Below, piece by piece: positions 1 to 7,991 of a stretch of DNA of 64,000 nt. The position numbers and the translations under genes were made by a program. The notes under the pieces are model-generated. The model was not told the DNA's origin. It made no database searches and was given only the letters and a program-made list of their open reading frames with translations. Position 1 is the stretch's first letter. Each line of letters begins with the position of its first letter. Origin of the DNA: Echinicola rosea (GTDB lineage Bacteria > Bacteroidota > Bacteroidia > Cytophagales > Cyclobacteriaceae); contig NZ_CP040106.1 of the NCBI RefSeq assembly GCF_005281475.1, positions 5,570,001 through 5,634,000 on the forward strand, written 5' to 3'.

Positions 1-618
1 CCGTTCATTGAAGCGCATCAGATCATTGAGGTTGAAGCGGACCTTCTTTTCTACCCGGTCGATCAGGGCAAGCCGTTCGCCGTCGTCCATTTTCAGGTTA
101 AGGGCGCTGACCACGCCGAGCACCTGTTCGAGGTTGCGCACCGAATGGTCAAGGATGCCCAAATACACCTTTTCCATCCACCGCAGCTCTTCTGCCGAGA
201 ACTGCCCGCTTGCGGTGATATGCTGCCAGGCCTTTTGGTATTCGCCCACCAGTCGCCCCTGCATTTCGGCAATGTCCCTGACCTTTTGGTACTGGCTTAT
301 GGCGCTTTTCACCTTCCAGAGGCCATCGTAATAATCCCCGTACAGTTCCTTTTGCCGCTCTCCCCACCCGGCGATCTCCTCCAGCTTGAGCTTGTTCAGC
401 GCATTTTCAAGCACCTTCTGCGCATTCTGCAGCCATATGGTGTTGTTCTGCATCCGCTGGATCTTCAGGTCGATCGCCACAATGGCCTTTTTTACCCCTT
501 TGCGGATGATCTCCAGGATATAGGCCGGCACTGCCGCCTCCGATCGGGGCATTTGAGGAGCCCCAAAAAGCAGCAGCCCGGCCAGTATCCCGATCTTAAA
601 TGCCTTTGGTACCCTCAT
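1..618 (-). CDS. traI: Conjugal transfer protein TraI-like, C-terminus cut by window edge
   Basis: An open frame runs from an ATG at 618 to the left edge (206 residues, no stop reached). The start overlaps the TGA of traG in an ATGA arrangement, so the two are translationally coupled. The protein begins with a short hydrophobic segment (about residues 6-18, signal or anchor) followed by an amphipathic, mostly helical region rich in Lys, Glu and Gln. This is how TraI-type proteins that follow TraG in Bacteroidetes conjugative elements look. The name rests on position and general appearance rather than on a catalytic motif. It is unrelated to the F-plasmid relaxase TraI. Confidence 0.7.
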   Translation of the reverse strand, partial: MRVPKAFKIGILAGLLLFGAPQMPRSEAAVPAYILEIIRKGVKKAIVAIDLKIQRMQNNTIWLQNAQKVLENALNKLKLEEIAGWGERQKELYGDYYDGLWKVKSAISQYQKVRDIAEMQGRLVGEYQKAWQHITASGQFSAEELRWMEKVYLGILDHSVRNLEQVLGVVSALNLKMDDGERLALIDRVEKKVRFNLNDLMRFNER

Positions 619-3077
619 TCCTGCCCTCCTTTCATTTCCGCGGCCACTGCCGCAATGCCTTTTTCCAATTTCCCGCCAAAGGCTTTGGCCCTTTCCTGCA
701 CCTTTATCTTCTCCTTTTGCTCGGTGGTATAGGCCAGGTATTCCTCGGGCGACACCTCGGTACGGTACACCTTGCTTACCGGGCCAAGGCCGATAAAGAC
801 TTCCTTGTACTTCCTTCCCGGCTCATTGGCCCTGTTGATCGACATGATCTGCATGGTCTCCTTTTCGGTCAATCCCAACAGCTCCCGGATCCCGTCGAAC
901 TTGTTGCGGTATTTGGACTGGTCGAGTAGGATCTTGCAGTCCGAATTGTTGATGATCGCCTGTTTGATAACGGGGCTGGAAATGATGTCCTCTACTTCCT
1001 GGGTGACCACCACCGCCTCGCCATAGAACTTCCTCACCGTTTTGAACAGGTATTTGATGTACTCGGCCATCCCCTGTTTGGCAATCGCCTTCCAGGCCTC
1101 TTCGATCAGGATTATCTTCCGCACGCCCCTGAGCTTTCGCATCTTGGAAATGAAGATCTCCATGATGATCAGCGTCACCACCGGGAACAGTATCGGGTGG
1201 TCCTTGATGTTGTCCAGCTCAAAGACGATAAAGCGCTGCTCCAGTAGGTCCAGGTTTTCCCGGGCGTTGAGCAGGTAGTCGAACTCCCCGCCCCTGTAAT
1301 AGGGCCGCAGCACGTAGAGGAAGTTGTCGATGTCAAAGTCCCGGTCCTTTACGCCCTGCGCTTCCAACTGCTGTTTGAACCCGGTTGAACAGAATTCAAA
1401 AAAGCTATCAAAGCAGGGAAAGGTATCCAGCTGGTCATAATAGCTGCCAAGGGCATTGGAGATGGCCACGTACTCGCTGCGCGTAAAGGTCTCGTCGTCC
1501 TTTTTCCAGAGGGCCAACAGCAGGATCTTGATGCTTTCCTTTTTTTCGGTGTCCAGCACCCTGCCGCCCAGGTGGAAGGGGTTGAAGCAGATGGGGCGGT
1601 CCTCTTCATAGGTAAAGTAATAACCTCCTGCCAGCTCGCAGAGCCCACGGTAGGAATGGCCCACGTCCACCAGCACCACATGGGCACCCTGGGCATGGTA
1701 GCTGCGCACCATATGGTTGGTAAAGAAGCTCTTGCCGCTGCCCGAGGGGCCTAGGATAAACTTGTTGCGGTTCGTTATCCATCCCCGCTCCATGGGCTTA
1801 TCGGAGAGGTCCACGTTGACGGGTTTTCCCGTCTGCCGGTCGGCCAGCCGCATGCCGAATGGCGATGGACTGGAGACATAGCCCGTTTCCATGTTGAAAA
1901 GGCAGCTGGCCTGCCGGCCAAAGGTCAGGAAGGTCTCCTCTATGGGAAGGGCCGCCGCATTGCCGGGGATCCCCGCCCAGAAGAGCTGCGGGGCCGAAAG
2001 GCTTTCCTCCTTGGCCACCGCATCGATCCTGGCAAAGGCCGCCCCGACCTTGTTCCGGATGGATTTGCTCTCCTCCGGATCCTCCGACCAGGCAAGGACA
2101 TTGAAATGTGCCCTTACCGGCCGGCTGCCCTCTGCAATGCTTTCGTTCAGGAAGTCCTGTATCGCCTCTTTTGCATGCAGGTTTTCCCGGGAATAATGGG
2201 CCAGGCTTTGCATGCGAAGTGCCCTGCTCTCGAGTTTTTTTGCCACCGCCTGCCGGTCTTCCACGATCACGTACTGGTTGTAGACATGGTCAATATCCAA
2301 CAGCTGTCCCAGGGGTGCCGCCTGCCCGATGGCATAGGCCTGCCTGTCGGTGCTGTACGCTTCATGGGGGATCTGGTCGGCCAGCACATTGGGGAGCCTG
2401 TCCATCTCCGAAAGGGAAAACACCTGTACCTTGGCCGCACCAATCCGTAGTTCCGGCCTGAAGGCAATGTCCCTTACCCGGGGCTTTCCATCTCCGGGAT
2501 CCAAAAAGAGGTATTGTTCCAATAGCCCCGGCCTTTGGGCGGTCCCCAGGTAATCAGCCTCCTCCAAACGCCGGACCTCCATGCCGCTGTCGGCAAGCAG
2601 TTGGACGAACTGGCCCAGCACGTTTTCAAATTCCTCCATCCTTCTTGCATCCAATAGCTCCGCGGAAAGGAACCTTGGGGAAAGCAGGTTGGAAGTGGCC
2701 AGGTCGGTCGGCTTTTTCCCCTTTCTCGGCAGGGTGAGGAACAGATGGCAACAGTGGTCTAGATAGGGACGCTCATGGAAGAACAGCCCGCTGCCCCTGT
2801 CCAGGAAGCCTTGGTCTTCCTTTCGGACAAGCCCGTCGAATTGCTTTTTTGCAAACCAATCCTGCTTATGGAGCACCGTTCCTTCAGGAAGGAGCCTGAT
2901 CGCCTTGGCCCAACCCGACTGTAGGGCAGCATAGCCCGGGCCGTCAAGGGTAAAGATTTCCGGCAGCTGCACTTCATGGCCCGCGGTGATGTCACCTGCG
3001 CCCGAAACCAGGAATCCCTTTTCCAGTTTGCCGATGGGAAACCAATCGATCATCTCTTTTACATTGTGGCTATCCAT
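615..3077 (-). CDS. traG: TraG family conjugation ATPase (VirB4-like)
   Basis: This is the large ATPase that powers the type IV secretion channel at the inner membrane. A Walker A motif (GPSGSGKS) lies near residue 442 and a Walker B segment (ILIEEAW) near residue 657. The N-terminal part has the IFPIGK-like opening and the region ending in SLPEIFTL-like sequence typical of Bacteroides TraG (here FPIGKLEKGF and LPEIFTL). An upstream GTG at 3116 would add 13 residues. I chose the ATG at 3077 because the protein then starts like its family, and overlaps the end of traF by only a few bases. The product is 820 residues, a full-length family size. Confidence 0.93.
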   Translation of the reverse strand: MDSHNVKEMIDWFPIGKLEKGFLVSGAGDITAGHEVQLPEIFTLDGPGYAALQSGWAKAIRLLPEGTVLHKQDWFAKKQFDGLVRKEDQGFLDRGSGLFFHERPYLDHCCHLFLTLPRKGKKPTDLATSNLLSPRFLSAELLDARRMEEFENVLGQFVQLLADSGMEVRRLEEADYLGTAQRPGLLEQYLFLDPGDGKPRVRDIAFRPELRIGAAKVQVFSLSEMDRLPNVLADQIPHEAYSTDRQAYAIGQAAPLGQLLDIDHVYNQYVIVEDRQAVAKKLESRALRMQSLAHYSRENLHAKEAIQDFLNESIAEGSRPVRAHFNVLAWSEDPEESKSIRNKVGAAFARIDAVAKEESLSAPQLFWAGIPGNAAALPIEETFLTFGRQASCLFNMETGYVSSPSPFGMRLADRQTGKPVNVDLSDKPMERGWITNRNKFILGPSGSGKSFFTNHMVRSYHAQGAHVVLVDVGHSYRGLCELAGGYYFTYEEDRPICFNPFHLGGRVLDTEKKESIKILLLALWKKDDETFTRSEYVAISNALGSYYDQLDTFPCFDSFFEFCSTGFKQQLEAQGVKDRDFDIDNFLYVLRPYYRGGEFDYLLNARENLDLLEQRFIVFELDNIKDHPILFPVVTLIIMEIFISKMRKLRGVRKIILIEEAWKAIAKQGMAEYIKYLFKTVRKFYGEAVVVTQEVEDIISSPVIKQAIINNSDCKILLDQSKYRNKFDGIRELLGLTEKETMQIMSINRANEPGRKYKEVFIGLGPVSKVYRTEVSPEEYLAYTTEQKEKIKVQERAKAFGGKLEKGIAAVAAEMKGGQE

Positions 3078-3396
3078 GTTTTTTGCGGTCTTGTTTTCTG
3101 ATAAATTCCCTGTCACGCACTTTGATCCCCATGGGCACCTTGCGGTGGGCCATGCGCTTTTTCAGGCCATGTTCTCCGTATTTTCGGTTCATCCTGAACA
3201 CCCCTTCGACAAGCAGGTAGCCCATGAAGCCACAGGCCACGCCGTTGGTCCAAAAGGATATGCCCAGCACATAGCCCATGGCAAACAACAGCAGCAATAC
3301 CACCAGGCCGATGCCCAGGTAAAGGATGTACTGTGCCTGCAGTCCCTTGAAGGAAACCGGCCTGTTGACGCCCTTGTTGAGGGTAAACCGTTCCAT
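3070..3396 (-). CDS. traF: DUF4133 conjugative transposon protein TraF
   Basis: A 108-residue inner-membrane protein of the conjugation channel. It opens with the family pattern NKGVNRPVSFKGLQAQY, followed by two adjacent hydrophobic segments (about residues 27-46 and 50-66) and a basic cytoplasmic tail. This is the DUF4133/TraF family, which always lies between TraE and TraG in Bacteroidetes elements, as here. The gene starts 1 base after the traE stop and overlaps the traG start, so the three are one operon. The role in mating-pair formation is known from the family and cannot be shown from this sequence. Confidence 0.9.
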   Translation of the reverse strand: MERFTLNKGVNRPVSFKGLQAQYILYLGIGLVVLLLLFAMGYVLGISFWTNGVACGFMGYLLVEGVFRMNRKYGEHGLKKRMAHRKVPMGIKVRDREFIRKQDRKKHG

Positions 3397-3397
3397 G

Positions 3398-3703
3398 TCA
3401 ACCGAAGAAGCTGGTGAGTACCGTGGCCACGATGACCAGGAACACGCAGCTGCCGAACCAGGCGGCGGCCACTTTTCCGGTGTCCGGCTCTCCCGAGTTC
3501 CACTTGTTGAAGACCTTTACCGCGCCGATCAGCCCGACGATGGCGCCGATGGCGTACATCAGGTTGACTCCCGACTGGAAGTAGCTCCGCACCTTGGTGG
3601 TGGCCTCCATGATGCCGGCATTGCCGTCCTGCCCGAATACCGACAGGGAAATCCCTGCCAGCAAGAGGGCCAGCAGCCCTTTACTGAGTTGGTTGTTTGT
3701 CAT
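3398..3703 (-). CDS. traE: DUF4134 conjugative transposon protein TraE
   Basis: A 101-residue protein with an N-terminal signal-like segment (about residues 8-25), then two hydrophobic helices (about 47-66 and 80-98) around a soluble loop with KVFNKWNSGEPD. This is the DUF4134/TraE pattern, resembling small pilin-like VirB2-type subunits. It follows the small membrane protein gene with a 23-base overlap and precedes traF by 1 base. Its position as the gene before traF-traG matches the usual order. Confidence 0.9.
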   Translation of the reverse strand: MTNNQLSKGLLALLLAGISLSVFGQDGNAGIMEATTKVRSYFQSGVNLMYAIGAIVGLIGAVKVFNKWNSGEPDTGKVAAAWFGSCVFLVIVATVLTSFFG

Positions 3704-4052
3704 GTTGTGATGGTTTGGCGTTTTCCCTTTCCACCGCCCGGCAGAAGGGTTCTTTTGTAAGCATGTCCAATTGGATATGGGAAGGGACGAGCAGTTTGCC
3801 GGTAGTATAACTGAAGCGCGGCCGCTCGATCCGCTGGTAGATTTGAGCGTATTCCCGGAATGCCTTACTGAGGTTTTCCTCGCTTACCATTTGCGTTTCA
3901 TGGGGCCTGGGAACACCCCTGCCCCACCATTTTCCCAGCAAATAGGCCGGGCCAAAAAGCAGGAGCAGGACAATAGCATAATAGAGCAGTAGCAGGCCTA
4001 CTGTGGCCCACCAAAATCCGGGGCTAATTGCATTCCATCCGATCATATCCAT
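3681..4052 (-). CDS. Small membrane protein at the head of the tra operon
   Basis: A 123-residue protein with one or two membrane helices near the N-terminus (about residues 12-42, WWATVGLLLLYYAIVLLLLFG) and a hydrophilic C-terminal half rich in Arg, Glu and Lys. I do not recognise the family. It is the first gene of the visible tra operon and overlaps traE, so a role in the transfer apparatus is inferred from context. A second ATG two codons in is an equally possible start. The conserved hairpin box at 4100-4135 lies about 48 bases upstream of the start. Confidence 0.7.
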   Translation of the reverse strand: MDMIGWNAISPGFWWATVGLLLLYYAIVLLLLFGPAYLLGKWWGRGVPRPHETQMVSEENLSKAFREYAQIYQRIERPRFSYTTGKLLVPSHIQLDMLTKEPFCRAVERENAKPSQHDKQPTQ

Positions 4053-4386
4053 TTAGGTTTTGATGATGGCTCAAATCTCAAAAAGTACGGCATAAAAAAT
4101 TCACCAGTTGGAGCGGACTCCGGTAAAAAAAAAAATTCCCGCTGCCATATCAGCTGAAAACCCCGACCTTTTAAAAACACGGGAACCATTGTCCAGGGTC
4201 GAACCAGAAGGCCAAATCAAATGGCAAGGTCCCCACGATTAAATTACTGCCCTGGTTTTTTCTGGAAAACCTCCCACTACTGTCTGCCCTGTTTTCCAAC
4301 AAGAAACCGGTAAAACACTGCCTTACAATGGAACTTCTCTGACCCTGTGGTCCCAACTTCGTTTATCCAGGTGGTCTAAGATATCC
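4053..4386. other. Intergenic region between rteC and the tra operon
   Basis: This gap of about 330 bases holds the hairpin box (4100-4135) that probably belongs to the tra promoter region. The remainder to the end of rteC shows no convincing gene. A 61-codon open frame on the minus strand (4171-4356) has no family-like features and was not accepted. Confidence 0.6.
4100..4135 (-). promoter_or_regulatory. Conserved hairpin box upstream of the tra operon
   Basis: Read on the minus strand the box is a T-run, then GGAG-TCCG-CTCC (4121 to 4110), then AACTGGTGAA. It starts about 48 bases before the first tra ATG. An almost identical box sits at 26355-26386, the same distance ahead of the mob operon. 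The two differ in one base of each arm, and the changes keep the pairing (GGAG/CTCC here, GGAC/GTCC there). The loop TCCG belongs to the stable UNCG tetraloop class if transcribed. Function (operator, leader hairpin or processing site) is not known. Confidence 0.6.
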
Positions 4387-5226
4387 CTAGAGTCCTTCGC
4401 TTTCCAAAATATAATCCTCCAGTTTCTCCTTCAGGGCCTCAAGAAACACCGTTCTTCCCTTTTTACGGATCCTGATCTCCTGGAACCGCTTATAGACATC
4501 GCCCATATCCCCACCAAGGAGTTGTCCTAAAACTTTGGCCACTTCCTTGATCTCTGCCTGCCCATGGTTCAGCACCCCGGCTACTTTAAGGGCATATATA
4601 AGCTCTACCAACTGGTTTTTATTCCCCGTCCATTTTAGTTTCAAGGGCTTTTGGGATGTATCCACAGTCCCTTCCAGGGATTGGACAGCAGCATTGATAT
4701 ACTCGTTGATCCTGATCGCGGCAAGAATGGTTGCTACCCCTAGGCTGGCCACTGTACAGCAGCGCCTATCGATCGGGGTATGGAAGGCCCTTGACGCCAA
4801 AAAGTCTGTCCTGCCTGAACGTAAAAAGTAATGCTGGTCGAGATGGGTCCTGTCCAGTACAAAATAATGGTGAAGGTCTCGGTTCAAACCCAAAAATGCC
4901 TGAAGTTTTCGCTGTTCTTTTCTAAGGTACTGGAGCTGGTCTCCCCTATGGGAAGTAGGCCGTGCGGATTCCAGGTTGAACAGTTCTGCATAATAGATGG
5001 ACTCTGAATGGAAATATGGTTTTATTCGCTTAAAAAAGTGAATTTCCTCTGCTTCATTACCAAAAACATATCCAGCAAGGATAAAATCAAGTTCCCCCAG
5101 GGCCTTTTCTGCCTTTTTGTGTGCCGTTTCCAATTGGAACAAACGGTCCTCTCCGAGGATATTTACCTGCGATAGCTCCCTGCCCAGGCGATCCCTGAGC
5201 TTATGGGCAAAATTCTGAATGTCCAT
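4387..5226 (-). CDS. rteC: RteC family regulator of conjugative element transfer
   Basis: A 279-residue protein matching the RteC domain: an N-terminal helical half containing the FFKRIKPYFHSESIYYAE pattern and a C-terminal half with the family's repeated helices. In CTnDOT, RteC is the DNA-binding activator of the excision operon downstream of RteA/RteB. Here the partner upstream is not an RteA/RteB pair but a cNMP-binding/HTH protein only 4 bases away (5231), so the regulatory input has probably been replaced. The likely role is control of excision or transfer. It is transcribed with its upstream neighbour. Confidence 0.88.
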   Translation of the reverse strand: MDIQNFAHKLRDRLGRELSQVNILGEDRLFQLETAHKKAEKALGELDFILAGYVFGNEAEEIHFFKRIKPYFHSESIYYAELFNLESARPTSHRGDQLQYLRKEQRKLQAFLGLNRDLHHYFVLDRTHLDQHYFLRSGRTDFLASRAFHTPIDRRCCTVASLGVATILAAIRINEYINAAVQSLEGTVDTSQKPLKLKWTGNKNQLVELIYALKVAGVLNHGQAEIKEVAKVLGQLLGGDMGDVYKRFQEIRIRKKGRTVFLEALKEKLEDYILESEGL

Positions 5227-5230
5227 GTTT

Positions 5231-6760
5231 TCAGTTGGTTTTATTTATGGTCGTTAGCACTTTCCTGTACCAGGTTTCCCACCCGGCGACCTGTCCTTCC
5301 ACCAAGGAAATGAATTCCAAAAGGTTCCCGTCCGTTTCTTTCCTCTTTGCGGAAAGGAACTGTTTTTTATAGGCATACATACGCTCCTTTTCCTCCATGT
5401 AGCCTTTTACCAGTTCCCGAACCACCTTTTTCCTGTCCTTACCTTCTACCCTGCTTTTCAGGTATACCAGGTTATGGGGGAGGTCCTCAAAAACCACCGT
5501 GTCCACTGCCAATATTTCATTGGACAACAAGACCAGCCTCGTGCCCATTTCCATATAGGTTTCCAAAAAACCTGCATCGGCCTTCAGTTCCTGCCAAATC
5601 CCATGATAGACGATCTTTAACAGCTGCATGCACAGCTTTCCCTCTGAAAACCGCTGCCGTTGCCGTTCATAGCTTCTTAATTCCGGTTCCGTGGTTATGG
5701 GATAGTTGGAAAATTGCCAATCCCTTTCGACAACATGGGTTCCTATCAGTGCCAATAGGAAATCTGCTCTTTCGGCATCCATGGAAATTTCATCGAACAG
5801 GTCCTTTATTGCCGAAGCATAGGCCTGTCCCCGTAGCGGCACGTCCCCCTTTGTTTGGGCCTGTAGGCCGGGATCCATCCAGGTCCTTATTTCCTTCCAA
5901 TATTTGGAGCGTTCCCTTACCGGTATCTGGTACATAAAAACATCAATGGCCGTCAGCAGGGAGATCAACCTACCTGCCCATGCCACCAGATCCTCGTTTC
6001 CAAGGGGATATAAACGGCCCACCAAAAACTCCATTTTCATTTCACTAAGGGTTTTTGCGGTGATATTGCTCAGTGCCACAAAAAAATAAGTCCTCCAGGC
6101 ATCCAGGGAGCCTTTGATGACATTCCCTTTGGGATGGGTCCGTAAGGGAAACCCCTTACAAAAAACCATGGCTGTTCGGGACGCTTTCTTTCCTTCAGGT
6201 TCGGTCATGATCCTTGCCATTGTCCTGACGGAGATATTCAGTAGCTGTGCCAACTGCTTCTGGGTAAGGTTTCCCATCTCGGCCTGTAATTTTTCCTTGA
6301 CCATTGGCCAGGCTATTTTATAGGAAAGCCCATCAATATCCGTCCAAAATCCCTCCCAGTTATCTGTATGGCCAACCACCCTATCATATAATATTTTAAA
6401 ACCGTTAACATGGGGAAGGATCATCTCCAAATTATCCCTGGAGCAACAGGCCACCCTGCAAGGCTGCAGGGCGACCACTTCGTGGTTGCTGTCCATCTGC
6501 TTTTCGAAACTGGCCATGTCCATGGCAAAATATTGTGGCGGGTATACACGGCGTAGCCTGTCGTTGAGGGTAATGCCCACCAACCCTTCCATGACAAAAC
6601 ATACTTCGTTTTCTTCCCTGCCCTTTTTTCTGATCACGTCCTTTTTACGGTAGGTGAAAAATTTGATCCTGTGCTCAATGGATTCATAGTGCTCCATGTC
6701 CACCTTGTAAAAATTGTCCAGCATTTTTTTCAGCTTTTCGAGGTCCGTTAACTTTTTCAT
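5231..6760 (-). CDS. Crp/Fnr-like regulator fused to a terpene-cyclase-like domain
   Basis: 509 residues from the ATG at 6760; an upstream in-frame start at 6805 would add 15 residues unlike the family. Residues about 1-130 look like a cyclic-nucleotide-binding beta-roll (EVCFVMEGLVGI). Residues about 164-186 form a helix-turn-helix (LTQKQLAQLLNISVRTMARIM). The C-terminal 300 residues follow the order of a class I terpene cyclase: YPLGNEDLVAWAGRL and a D-rich position (TAIDVF, 270-275), PELRSYERQRQRFSEG, an NSE-like segment at 414-422 followed by PHNLV, and a terminal W-x2-WYRK. The metal ligands are largely lost (DDxxD reduced to one Asp; NSE reduced to N-x3-A-x3-V), so a ligand-binding rather than catalytic role is inferred. 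It forms an operon with rteC. Confidence 0.7.
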   Translation of the reverse strand: MKKLTDLEKLKKMLDNFYKVDMEHYESIEHRIKFFTYRKKDVIRKKGREENEVCFVMEGLVGITLNDRLRRVYPPQYFAMDMASFEKQMDSNHEVVALQPCRVACCSRDNLEMILPHVNGFKILYDRVVGHTDNWEGFWTDIDGLSYKIAWPMVKEKLQAEMGNLTQKQLAQLLNISVRTMARIMTEPEGKKASRTAMVFCKGFPLRTHPKGNVIKGSLDAWRTYFFVALSNITAKTLSEMKMEFLVGRLYPLGNEDLVAWAGRLISLLTAIDVFMYQIPVRERSKYWKEIRTWMDPGLQAQTKGDVPLRGQAYASAIKDLFDEISMDAERADFLLALIGTHVVERDWQFSNYPITTEPELRSYERQRQRFSEGKLCMQLLKIVYHGIWQELKADAGFLETYMEMGTRLVLLSNEILAVDTVVFEDLPHNLVYLKSRVEGKDRKKVVRELVKGYMEEKERMYAYKKQFLSAKRKETDGNLLEFISLVEGQVAGWETWYRKVLTTINKTN

Positions 6761-6782
6761 AGTTTCATTTTTTAGGTTAAAA

Positions 6783-6825
6783 AAACCAATGGTCAGACAT
6801 GGCAAAGATCCAAACCCTTACCAAA
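6783..6825 (-). promoter_or_regulatory. Possible promoter region of the regulator-rteC pair
   Basis: On the minus strand, CGCTTTGCC and, 21 bases after its TTTG, GATCTTTG give an approximate match to the Bacteroidetes -33 TTTG / -7 TAnnTTTG pattern, about 35-45 bases before the ATG at 6760. The -7 has a mismatch in its first base and TTTG is common in this AT-rich stretch, so this is weak. Confidence 0.3.
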
Positions 6826-7034
6826 AAAAGGCAAAGCGACCACACATTAAAACAATGGTTTTCAACAAATTACAAAATCAAACTACAAACAGTTCAAAAA
6901 CCAAGTCAAGTTTCTTAAGGAAATTTTTCTATTTACGCCCCAAATACAGGACATTTTCGTATCCAAAACATGACATTTTCCTACTGACCGAACTTCCTAT
7001 TGCTATTTTTTATATTATCCTCGAATTTGTAGCA

Positions 7035-7466
7035 ATGAAAACAATAGCAACAAATTTTAAAGATCCATTATATCAAATGGCAATCATCCTTTACCTGTCC
7101 CTATGGACATTTACGGGCATGGAAAAGCTTATGGATTACGATGGCTACCTTGGAGAAATCAGGAACCAGGTATTTCCCCTGGAATGGGCAGAACGGCTTG
7201 CCCCGACTGTCCTGACCATGGAATTGCTCTTGGCCTTATTGCTTTTGTACGGACAAACCAGGAAAACAGCCCTATTGCTTTCAACACTGTTGATGACCGT
7301 TTTTACTACCTATATCGGTCTGGTCTGGGCAGGTACATTTCCCCGGGTCCCCTGCTCGTGTGCGGGCTTTCTTGAGGCCATAGGCTGGAATGGACATTTA
7401 CTGTTCAACGCGGCATTTATACTCTTGGGAACCATAGGGCTGATGAGGCAACAAAAAACAACATAG
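7035..7466 (+). CDS. MauE/DoxX-like redox-associated membrane protein
   Basis: A 143-residue integral membrane protein with four hydrophobic segments (about residues 13-27, 57-75, 80-98, 117-137) and a cysteine pair in the pattern PCSCAGFLE near residue 110. This is typical of the MauE family in Bacteroidetes. MauE-like proteins are thought to help form disulfides or supply electrons to periplasmic thioredoxin-like partners. The open frame extends far upstream, but residues before MKTIATNF are basic and unlike the family, so the ATG at 7035 was chosen. It lies 165 bases before the small secreted DUF6520-like gene, and both face the susCD-tlpA operon. Confidence 0.75.
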   Translation: MKTIATNFKDPLYQMAIILYLSLWTFTGMEKLMDYDGYLGEIRNQVFPLEWAERLAPTVLTMELLLALLLLYGQTRKTALLLSTLLMTVFTTYIGLVWAGTFPRVPCSCAGFLEAIGWNGHLLFNAAFILLGTIGLMRQQKTT

Positions 7467-7597
7467 AGGAAAAACAACAACAGCTGCCCAATCTCACGGG
7501 AAAAAGTCATTAGGTGAGATTAGTCTTTTCCCTGGCAGCAAACGGAGGAAGCCGAAAATCCCAAAAAGAGTAGGCAACCTAACCATAAAACGTTTAT

Positions 7598-7621
7598 GGG
7601 ATTTTGATGGTCAAAAATCCC
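7598..7621 (+). promoter_or_regulatory. Inverted repeat just upstream of the DUF6520-like gene
   Basis: GGGATTTTGA-TGG-TCAAAAATCCC forms a stem of about 10 pairs with one bulged base. It ends 10 bases before the ATG at 7632, so it would lie in the ribosome-binding region of the mRNA. It could be an operator or a structure that affects translation; neither is shown. Confidence 0.35.
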
Positions 7622-7631
7622 GATTTCAATC

Positions 7632-7928
7632 ATGAAAAAACTATTGAAAAACATGCCGTTGCTGGCTTTTGTACTGGCAGCGGCCAGCGCGCTGGCATTC
7701 AATGTGCCAGGAGATATCCAGGGAGAATACGGAAGTGAAAATGGTACTGAATGGTATGATGTTTCACCTGCAACAGTTCTAGAGGGCGTTGACTACCAAT
7801 GCAACGAAGTACAGGTTGAAAGTCACTGTACTTACAGCCAACCATCCGACACGTCAACTCCAATCGGTGAAAATGACCGGGAACAATTTGAACTATTGAA
7901 CGAAGACCTGGATCCTATCGAGCCTTAG
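7632..7928 (+). CDS. Small secreted protein, DUF6520-like
   Basis: 98 residues with an N-terminal signal peptide (MKK, hydrophobic core, A-L-A before FNVPG at about residue 22). The mature part of about 75 residues is acidic and contains exactly two cysteines about ten residues apart (YQCNEV and SHCTY). The signal peptide followed by a short acidic domain with paired cysteines fits the DUF6520 family of Bacteroidetes, whose function is unknown. A MauE-like gene upstream and a TlpA-like thioredoxin gene on the opposite strand suggest that the cysteine pair is a redox substrate; this is inference. A strong hairpin follows the stop. Confidence 0.65.
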   Translation: MKKLLKNMPLLAFVLAAASALAFNVPGDIQGEYGSENGTEWYDVSPATVLEGVDYQCNEVQVESHCTYSQPSDTSTPIGENDREQFELLNEDLDPIEP

Positions 7929-7960
7929 TAGGAAAGAAAGGAAATCCAACTCTTTATTAT

Positions 7961-7985
7961 AGGGCAGGGATAGCTACCCTGCCCT
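7961..7985. terminator. Bidirectional terminator between DUF6520-like gene and susD
   Basis: A perfect 9-bp stem (AGGGCAGGG ... CCCTGCCCT) with a 7-base loop lies between two convergent genes, 32 bases after one stop and 6 bases after the other. The flanks are A/T-rich on both sides but lack a long T-run, so it may be a weak terminator on each strand. Confidence 0.6.
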
Positions 7986-7991
7986 ATTTAC

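Noticed and set aside
145..732. Long plus-strand frame over traI and traG
   Set aside because: It is antisense to two clear conjugation genes and has no family features; GC-rich codons on the other strand create it.
5347..5937. 196-codon plus-strand frame
   Set aside because: Antisense to the terpene-cyclase-like domain; Pro/Phe-rich low-complexity sequence without a likely fold.
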